12,998 bases of DNA. Origin: Brumimicrobium sp965659845 (GTDB lineage Bacteria; Bacteroidota; Bacteroidia; Flavobacteriales_D; Crocinitomicaceae). Below are positions 1 through 4,879 of the stretch, piece by piece. Position numbers and translations under genes: made by a program. Within the stretch, counting starts at the first letter, position 1. Each line of letters begins with the position of its first letter. The stretch spans positions 1 to 12,998 of the forward strand of contig CBFHXS010000077.1 of the NCBI GenBank assembly GCA_965659845.1, in the 5' to 3' direction. The notes below the pieces were generated by a model. The model was not told the origin of the DNA. It ran no database searches and saw only the letters and a program-made list of their open reading frames with translations.

Positions 1-1
1 T

Positions 2-634
2 GAAAAAAATAAATTTTACAATCATATAAGATTAAATAAAAAACTAAAATTCCCTAACCCTACCAGCTTTATGGCTTCAAGCAAAAAAGTAATAGATGAA
101 GCATATCCCGGTGATGTTATTGGGCTATATGACTCAGGAAATTTTAAAATTGGCGACACACTTAGTGAAGGTGAAAATTTCAACTATAAAGGAATACCTA
201 GCTTTTCTCCTGAACTTTTCAAAGAGATTCAAAACGATAATCCTATGAAAACCAAACAACTTGAAAAAGGAGTCGCTCAGCTAACAGATGAAGGAGTTGC
301 TCAGCTTTTCACTATGCAACCAGGAAATAGAAAAGTAATTGGAACAGTAGGAGAATTACAATTTGAAGTCATACAATACAGGTTGCAACATGAGTATGGT
401 GCTTCTTGTAGCTTTATTCCTAAAAACTTTTTTAAAGCATGTTGGATGACGGCTAATGAATCGACAAAAATTGATGACTTTATTAAAAGAAAAGTAGGCA
501 ATATTGGATATGACAAAGACCTAAATCCAGTTTTTCTTGCACCCTCAACTTTTTTACTCAATCAAGCTGAAGCTGATTACCCAGATATAACTTTCCACAA
601 AACATCAGAGTTTAAAGTTGCTGAAAGCAAGTAA
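2..634 (+). CDS. prfC: Peptide chain release factor 3, C-terminal part (5' end outside window)
   Basis: RF3 is the translational GTPase that removes RF1/RF2 from the ribosome after peptide release. The reading frame is open to the left edge, and the residues before the first ATG (position 71) still match RF3, including KKLKFPNPTSFMASSKK, so that ATG is internal and the gene is cut by the window. About 210 of the usual ~530 residues are visible. The end of domain II carries DEAYPGDVIGLYDSGNFKIGDTL. Domain III carries PSFSPELFKEI, the KGVAQLTDEGVAQLF block, the VGELQFEV motif and the closing YPDITFHKTSEF segment. The GTP-binding domain is off-window. The gene ends about 57 bp before a hairpin shared with the convergent PLP enzyme gene. 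Identification is by clear family motifs. There is no sign of frameshift or decay. Confidence 0.95.
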   Translation, partial: EKNKFYNHIRLNKKLKFPNPTSFMASSKKVIDEAYPGDVIGLYDSGNFKIGDTLSEGENFNYKGIPSFSPELFKEIQNDNPMKTKQLEKGVAQLTDEGVAQLFTMQPGNRKVIGTVGELQFEVIQYRLQHEYGASCSFIPKNFFKACWMTANESTKIDDFIKRKVGNIGYDKDLNPVFLAPSTFLLNQAEADYPDITFHKTSEFKVAESK

Positions 635-690
635 AGTATTTTTGCTTGATAAGAATTGATATCAGGCGATACATCTCAAAAGATTTTCGC

Positions 691-726
691 AAAAAAAAGG
701 ATGGTTAAAAAACCACCCTTTCTTTT
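691..726. terminator. Bidirectional intrinsic terminator between convergent genes
   Basis: AAGGATGGTT (697-706) pairs with AACCACCCTT (711-720) around an AAAA loop, with one A/C mismatch. The stem is flanked by an A run on the left and a T-rich run on the right that also pair. It therefore has a U-tract in both directions and can serve prfC (+) and the PLP enzyme gene (-), which converge here. Folding was done by eye. Confidence 0.75.
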
Positions 727-740
727 CAATGTATTTAGAT

Positions 741-1988
741 TTAAACTTTCTCTAAAGCTTGTTTTATATCATAAATTAGATCTTCTGCATCCTCTACTCC
801 GATAGATACGCGAACGAGATCTTCAGTAACGCCCATTCTCTCTCTAGCTTCTGGTTCGATACCACAATGTGTCATTGTTTGAGGATGCTGAGCTAAACTC
901 TCAGTACTTCCAAGACTAACAGCCAATTTGACCAATCCTAAACTATTCAAGAATTTAAATGCTGCTTTCTCCCCTCCTTTGATATCGAATGAAATCATTG
1001 CACCAGGAGAATTATACTGTCTTTTATAAATCGCATAATCCTTGCTATTCTCATCGATTAAACCAAGGTAATGTACTTTCTTTACCTTATCATGAGCATT
1101 CAAGTACTTAGCAACTTTTTGAGCATTCTCACATTGCTTTTCCATACGAATCTTTAATGTTTCTAAACTTCTAAGCATTAACCAAGCAGTATGCGGACTC
1201 ACCATGTTTCCAAGGAAAGTACGTAAGGTTTTAACACGTATCATTAATTCAGCATTCGAAAGAACAGCTCCAGCAATTAAATCACTATGTCCTCCGATAA
1301 ACTTAGTGGCAGAATATACAACTAAGTCTGCTCCAGCCTCTAAAGGTTTCGACCAAACAGGCCCCATATATGTATTGTCGACACAGACATAAGACTTATC
1401 ATCTCCATTCTTGCATTTATCAGCAATTCTGCGACACATCTCTATGTCTATAATTGTATTCGTAGGATTTGCAGGTGTTTCAATGTAAATTAGTCCTAAA
1501 CGGTCTTTCTTACCTGTTTTTTCAATAATCTCTTCTATTTCTTCCTGGGTGTTCTCCGGATGAAATACTGCATACTCCACTCCTATCTTAGGTAAAAACT
1601 CCTGAATAAAGTGATCAGTCCCTCCATATGTTGGTGAACTATATAAGATAAGATCTCCTGGCTTTAAAAATTCTAATAAAACAGTACTAATTGCAGACAT
1701 ACCACTTTCGAAAACTGCTGTATCATCAGCCTTGTCCCATAAAGAAAGACGGTTCTCTAATATTTCAAGGTTAGGATTATTGATTCGACTGTAAATTAAA
1801 CCTAACTCCTCATCTTGCTCCTTTTCACGCAATCCATAAGCGACTTCGAAAAATGCTTTTCCTTCCTCTGCTGATTCAAATGCAAATGTTGAGGTTTGAA
1901 ATATTGGAGCTTTAATAGCACCTTGAGACAATTCAGGTTTGTAACCGTGACTCATCATTAAACTTTCTGGCTTGAACTTATGGCTCAT
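741..1988 (-). CDS. PLP-dependent Cys/Met metabolism enzyme (cystathionine gamma-synthase / methionine gamma-lyase family)
   Basis: This is a 415-residue cytosolic enzyme of the gamma-elimination/replacement family of fold-type I PLP enzymes. Visible family residues are YSR at 66-68 (phosphate contact from the neighbouring subunit), ESGMSAIS at 94-101, Tyr121 in YGGT, Asp204 in VDNT (pyridine nitrogen), the PLP-binding Lys229 in SATKFIGGHSD, and Arg393 in LVRVSIGVED (substrate carboxylate). The length fits the family. The exact reaction is not fixed by sequence: methionine gamma-lyase normally has Cys next to the YG of the active-site loop, and here it is Gly123, as in cystathionine gamma-synthase and homocysteine synthase. 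A divergent Lrp-type regulator gene lies 154 bp away, like the mdeR-mdeA arrangement known in Pseudomonas putida. The start is the ATG at 1988. Met11 and Met12 are alternatives, but PESLMMSHGYKP looks like part of the conserved N-terminus. Family is very likely; substrate is open. Confidence 0.9.
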   Translation of the reverse strand: MSHKFKPESLMMSHGYKPELSQGAIKAPIFQTSTFAFESAEEGKAFFEVAYGLREKEQDEELGLIYSRINNPNLEILENRLSLWDKADDTAVFESGMSAISTVLLEFLKPGDLILYSSPTYGGTDHFIQEFLPKIGVEYAVFHPENTQEEIEEIIEKTGKKDRLGLIYIETPANPTNTIIDIEMCRRIADKCKNGDDKSYVCVDNTYMGPVWSKPLEAGADLVVYSATKFIGGHSDLIAGAVLSNAELMIRVKTLRTFLGNMVSPHTAWLMLRSLETLKIRMEKQCENAQKVAKYLNAHDKVKKVHYLGLIDENSKDYAIYKRQYNSPGAMISFDIKGGEKAAFKFLNSLGLVKLAVSLGSTESLAQHPQTMTHCGIEPEARERMGVTEDLVRVSIGVEDAEDLIYDIKQALEKV

Positions 1989-2011
1989 ATCTTATTCTTT
2001 AATATTTACTG

Positions 2012-2019
2012 CAAAAATA
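2012..2019 (-). promoter_or_regulatory. Candidate -7 box (TATTTTTG) for the PLP enzyme gene
   Basis: Read on the minus strand this is a perfect match to the Bacteroidota consensus TAnnTTTG. It ends 23 bp before the ATG at 1988. No TTTG is found at the expected -33 distance, which would fit a promoter needing an activator, but that is inference. Confidence 0.4.
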
Positions 2020-2027
2020 CCTAAAAC

Positions 2028-2040
2028 AGATAATACATCT
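2028..2040. promoter_or_regulatory. AGAT-N5-ATCT inverted repeat, possible Lrp-family operator
   Basis: AGATAATACATCT has perfect 4-bp outer arms and lies just upstream of the candidate minus-strand -7 box. A second AGAT...ATCT element lies at 2117-2126 in the same divergent intergenic region. Lrp/AsnC proteins bind AT-rich imperfect palindromes of about this size. The arms are short, so chance is possible. Confidence 0.25.
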
Positions 2041-2070
2041 TTAATACGATTTAAATACAGTACTTATTCC

Positions 2071-2078
2071 TATATTTA
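2071..2078 (+). promoter_or_regulatory. Weak candidate -7 box (TATATTTA) for the Lrp-family gene
   Basis: It matches TAnnTTTG at 7 of 8 positions (last base A) and would give a leader of about 60 nt before the ATG at 2143. No good -33 element is visible. AAGGA at 2129-2133, nine bases before the ATG, is a possible weak ribosome binding site. Confidence 0.2.
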
Positions 2079-2116
2079 TCATTTTTTTAGTGTTTTAAAC
2101 TAATTAAAAGACGTTA

Positions 2117-2126
2117 AGATTAATCT
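2117..2126. promoter_or_regulatory. Perfect 10-bp palindrome AGATTAATCT, possible autoregulatory site
   Basis: The palindrome sits 16 bp upstream of the Lrp-family ATG, downstream of its weak candidate promoter. It shares AGAT/ATCT arms with the element at 2028-2040. Binding there could repress the regulator's own transcription. This is a suggestion from symmetry only. Confidence 0.25.
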
Positions 2127-2142
2127 ATAAGGAAAATATACT

Positions 2143-2607
2143 ATGAATCGTTTAGATGAGATTGATATTGAAATTATTCGACTTTTACAGAGTGATGCAA
2201 AGATCGGAATCAAGAATATTGCGGAGCAACTCAACTTAACCAAAACTCCAGTGTATGAAAGAATCAAAAAGCTAGAACAGGATGGCATTATAGAAAAGTA
2301 TGTTGCGCTAATCAACGCTAAAAAAGTTGGAGGAAACATAATTGTATTTTGTTCGGTTTCACTAGATGTACAGAAACTACCTGAAATAGAAGCTTTTAAA
2401 TCTGCTATTAGAGAGTTGCCAGAAGTTCTTGAATGCTATCTCATGGGTGGCGCCAATGACTTTTTATTAAAAGTTATGGTTGAAGATCTAGATGCATACC
2501 ATCAATTCTCTTCTGGAAGATTGGCAGCTTTAGAGAATGTACACCAGATTAAGAGTACCTTTGTACTGGATGAAGTAAAGAAGTCTACAGTTATTCCAAC
2601 ACTATAA
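2143..2607 (+). CDS. Lrp/AsnC family transcriptional regulator
   Basis: This 154-residue DNA-binding regulator has the full two-domain Lrp/AsnC layout. The winged helix-turn-helix domain spans roughly residues 3-55, with LDEIDIEIIRLLQSDAKIG and recognition helix TKTPVYERIKKLE. It is followed by an alpha/beta effector (RAM) domain from about 65 to 145. The GGANDFLLKV segment at 102-111 matches the amino-acid-binding turn of the family. Such proteins form dimers or octamers that respond to amino acids. The gene is transcribed away from the PLP Cys/Met enzyme, so that enzyme is its most likely target and methionine or a related amino acid its likely effector. This is inferred from context. The 3' end overlaps the 3' end of the convergent HAD gene by 6 bp. 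Confidence 0.93.
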   Translation: MNRLDEIDIEIIRLLQSDAKIGIKNIAEQLNLTKTPVYERIKKLEQDGIIEKYVALINAKKVGGNIIVFCSVSLDVQKLPEIEAFKSAIRELPEVLECYLMGGANDFLLKVMVEDLDAYHQFSSGRLAALENVHQIKSTFVLDEVKKSTVIPTL

Positions 2608-3303
2608 ACCAAGAACAATTGAAGGCACTTCTTTCAATGTTTGAATCTTTTGCACTTCATTATTCTCTTTGTAATGATTATGAGGATCAAATAATACTCC
2701 TCTAATTCCGCATTTTTCTGCCCCGAGAATATCAGCCTCAAAGTCATCTCCAATCATAATGGATTCATCCGACTTTGCGTTAGTCCTTTGTAAGGCACTT
2801 TTAAAAACCAGAGGGTCTGGCTTATTAACACCTACCTCCTCACTACAGAGAATGTCATCAAAGTATTCAATAAGACTACTATTACGCAGTTTTATGAATT
2901 GAACTTCTTTAAAACCATTTGTAATGATATGCAACACATGATTATTAGATTTTAACTCCTTAAGCGTTTCAATCGTATGGGGAAACAAGATAGTTTGATG
3001 CGGCGATACCTCAACATATCTGTTAGAAAGTTGAGTTGCTATTTCAGAACTATTGATATCAAAGTGAGCCAAAGCATCTATAAAACGACCAACGCGAAGA
3101 TCATCTTTACTCACTTTCCCATATCTGTATTTATCCCACCATTCACTATTGATTTGTTTATAGGTATCGTGAAAAGATTCGAAAGAATCTAAATGATCAT
3201 TTAGTTTCAATTCATCAAAGATGATCTGTAGGGCAGACTCGGAATTTTTTTCAAAATCCCAGAGGGTTCGATCCAAATCAAAAAACACATGCTTTGTTCT
3301 CAT
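2602..3303 (-). CDS. HAD-superfamily hydrolase, YjjG/YfnB-like pyrimidine nucleotidase
   Basis: This is a 233-residue cytosolic phosphatase of the haloacid dehalogenase superfamily. Motif I is FFDLDRTLWDF with nucleophile Asp9 and acid/base Asp11, motif II is Thr128 in ITNG, motif III is Lys161 in NKPDP, and motif IV is GDDFEAD (Asp186, Asp187, Asp191). An all-alpha cap (about 17-100) is inserted after motif I, as in subfamily I. The DLDRTLWDF start and the size match the YjjG group (E. coli YjjG 225 residues), 5'-nucleotidases that remove non-canonical pyrimidine nucleotides. The gene lies 10 bp downstream of a membrane protein gene and just beyond upp, whose product makes UMP and accepts uracil analogues, which fits a house-cleaning role. 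The superfamily is certain; substrate is inferred. Confidence 0.88.
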   Translation of the reverse strand: MRTKHVFFDLDRTLWDFEKNSESALQIIFDELKLNDHLDSFESFHDTYKQINSEWWDKYRYGKVSKDDLRVGRFIDALAHFDINSSEIATQLSNRYVEVSPHQTILFPHTIETLKELKSNNHVLHIITNGFKEVQFIKLRNSSLIEYFDDILCSEEVGVNKPDPLVFKSALQRTNAKSDESIMIGDDFEADILGAEKCGIRGVLFDPHNHYKENNEVQKIQTLKEVPSIVLGL

Positions 3304-3313
3304 ATTTTATAAT

Positions 3314-3769
3314 TCACTTTAATAAGAATGTTAGGCTTGTAATGGAGATACAATCTAACGATAAGAATAAAACGATCAAAGGAAAGGTTTGTTTTTGGTG
3401 TTTGTAGAACTTTGCAGTGATTATTGTTCCTAACGGCACGGATAGAAACAATGGAAACATCCAAGTCACTCCATAAATCCCTACAGCGCTCTTTATCTTA
3501 ATTATTCGTCGATTTGTGCGTGTAAATTTCCTAGGTTCTTTTATTTTTTTTCCCTTACGCTCTAAACGTATTGCTCTTCTAGCTCTTCTTTTGACTGCTA
3601 AATTCATAAAGTAGCTACTTCCAAAATAGAAAATACATGCAGAGGAAACTCCTCCTGAAATACAAACAAGGACTGTCTCCAGAAATGAAAAATCTGCTGC
3701 CCATCCAGCTATAGGAGCAAACATAAATTTCCATGTACTAAAAATAAAGACAGATAAATACTTTAACAT
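3314..3769 (-). CDS. Small integral membrane protein of unknown function
   Basis: I do not recognise this 151-residue protein. It has four likely membrane segments, at about 3-22, 29-57, 95-118 and 128-149. Between the second and third is a strongly basic loop (about 58-93, rich in Arg and Lys: KRRARRAIRLERKGKK and RTNRR), which by the positive-inside rule should be cytoplasmic. Both termini would then also be cytoplasmic. No enzyme motif is visible. The start codon lies only 3 nt after the upp stop, so translation is probably coupled to upp, and the HAD nucleotidase follows after 10 nt. The position suggests a link with pyrimidine salvage, but nothing in the protein itself shows that. The basic loop could contact nucleic acid, phosphate groups or lipid head groups. 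Confidence 0.8.
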   Translation of the reverse strand: MLKYLSVFIFSTWKFMFAPIAGWAADFSFLETVLVCISGGVSSACIFYFGSSYFMNLAVKRRARRAIRLERKGKKIKEPRKFTRTNRRIIKIKSAVGIYGVTWMFPLFLSVPLGTIITAKFYKHQKQTFPLIVLFLSLDCISITSLTFLLK

Positions 3770-3772
3770 GCT

Positions 3773-4420
3773 CTACACCTTGTCTCCAAATGCTAAATCA
3801 CCCGCATCACCTAATCCAGGTACAATGTATGATTGCGCAGTAAGTTCATCGTCAATTGCCCCAACCCAAATTTTCGTTGATAATGGCACCTTTTTAGTTA
3901 AGTAATCCAAACCTTCTTGCGTCGCTATTCCACAAACAATATGCAACTGACGGGGAGTTCCATAAGACCTTAAAGCTTCATAAACCATTGCCATAGAACT
4001 TCCTGTTGCTAGCATTGGATCGCTTATTATTAGGGTTTTATTATCTAGTGTTGGCGAAGCACAATACTCTACATGAATATCAAAATCTTCGTCTGTTGTA
4101 TGTCTTCGATATGCGCTAATAAATGCAGAATCAGCTCCATCAAAGTAATTCAACAACCCTTGGTGCATTGGAAGACCTGCTCTCAATATTGTGGCAAGGA
4201 CAATCTCAGTGTTTGACAAATGAATATTTGTCTCTCCTAAAGGGGTAATGATCTCCTTTTCTTTATAGGTAAACGTTTTTGATAGCTCATACGCCATGAT
4301 TTCAGAGATACGCTCTAAGTTACGTCTAAAACGCATTCTGTCATGCTGAACATCTACATCTCTTATTTCCGCCAAGAATTGACTCAGCAGTGAATTTTGT
4401 TCTGAAAAGTTTGTAATCAT
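3773..4420 (-). CDS. upp: Uracil phosphoribosyltransferase
   Basis: This cytosolic enzyme joins uracil and PRPP to give UMP plus diphosphate (EC 2.4.2.9) in pyrimidine salvage. All hallmark segments are present in 215 residues (usual length about 208-217): ILRAGLPM at 78-85, the PRPP loop ISDPMLATG at 132-140, and the uracil-binding C-terminus YIVPGLGDAGD at 198-208. It lies in a minus-strand run 42 bp downstream of ruvX. I see no TAnnTTTG box in that gap, so it is probably read through from upstream. It is followed after 3 nt by the four-helix membrane protein gene. Nothing unusual is seen in the protein. Confidence 0.96.
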   Translation of the reverse strand: MITNFSEQNSLLSQFLAEIRDVDVQHDRMRFRRNLERISEIMAYELSKTFTYKEKEIITPLGETNIHLSNTEIVLATILRAGLPMHQGLLNYFDGADSAFISAYRRHTTDEDFDIHVEYCASPTLDNKTLIISDPMLATGSSMAMVYEALRSYGTPRQLHIVCGIATQEGLDYLTKKVPLSTKIWVGAIDDELTAQSYIVPGLGDAGDLAFGDKV

Positions 4421-4462
4421 GTTATTGTTTTAATATTCGTTAGGAAGATAATTAAAATGTTG

Positions 4463-4879
4463 CTAGACTCCTTGACTTGACATATAGGATTGTAAAATAA
4501 TTGTTGCACTTACCTCATCTATCAGTTCTTTGTTTCTCCTTTTCTTTTTGGAAACTCCCACATCCACAAGGGACTGCATCGCTAATTTTGAGGTAAATCG
4601 CTCGTCCATTAGTTCGATTTTTAAAAACGGAAATTCTTTATCTAAAGCCTCTTTCAGAAGACGAACATTCTCAGAGCTATGGGAATCTTGCATATTCAGC
4701 CGTTTAGGCTCTCCAAGTACAATTGTCCCCACCCCCTTTTTAGAAACTATCTCCTTTAAAAAACTCATTAGCTCACTAGATGCTACTGTTGTCAATCCAG
4801 AAGCTATGATGTTCATTTCATCAGTAATTGCTATTCCAGTTCGTTTAAGACCAAAGTCTATGGCAAGAATTCTGTTCAT
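4463..4879 (-). CDS. ruvX: RuvX/YqgF-family putative pre-16S rRNA nuclease / Holliday junction resolvase
   Basis: This 138-residue protein has the RNase H-like fold of the YqgF family. The conserved acidic residues are Asp8 in AIDFG, Glu57 in VLGEPK, Glu93 in MDERFTS and Asp121 in ELIDEVSA. In other bacteria the family is implicated in 16S rRNA 5' maturation and, in some species, in Holliday-junction cleavage; the sequence does not say which applies here. The size equals the E. coli protein. Its ATG overlaps the stop of the upstream aminopeptidase gene in a TAATG arrangement, which suggests coupled translation. It is followed after 42 bp by upp. Confidence 0.94.
   Translation of the reverse strand: MNRILAIDFGLKRTGIAITDEMNIIASGLTTVASSELMSFLKEIVSKKGVGTIVLGEPKRLNMQDSHSSENVRLLKEALDKEFPFLKIELMDERFTSKLAMQSLVDVGVSKKKRRNKELIDEVSATIILQSYMSSQGV

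Noticed and set aside
71..634. A stand-alone 187-residue gene starting at ATG 71
   Set aside because: The frame is open to the window edge and the residues before the ATG continue the release factor 3 sequence, so the ATG is internal to prfC.
1204..1392. Plus-strand open frame antisense to the PLP enzyme
   Set aside because: Shadow of the conserved VDNTYMGPVW...SATKF coding region; no promoter or protein pattern of its own.
741..1988. Naming the gene metB or mdeA
   Set aside because: Active-site residues shared by the whole family are present, but those separating synthase from lyase are not decisive by eye.
1989..2142. Possible SAM or other sulfur-related riboswitch before the PLP enzyme
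   Set aside because: The region is AT-rich with no multi-stem conserved core or terminator, and the candidate -7 box leaves a leader of only about 20 nt.
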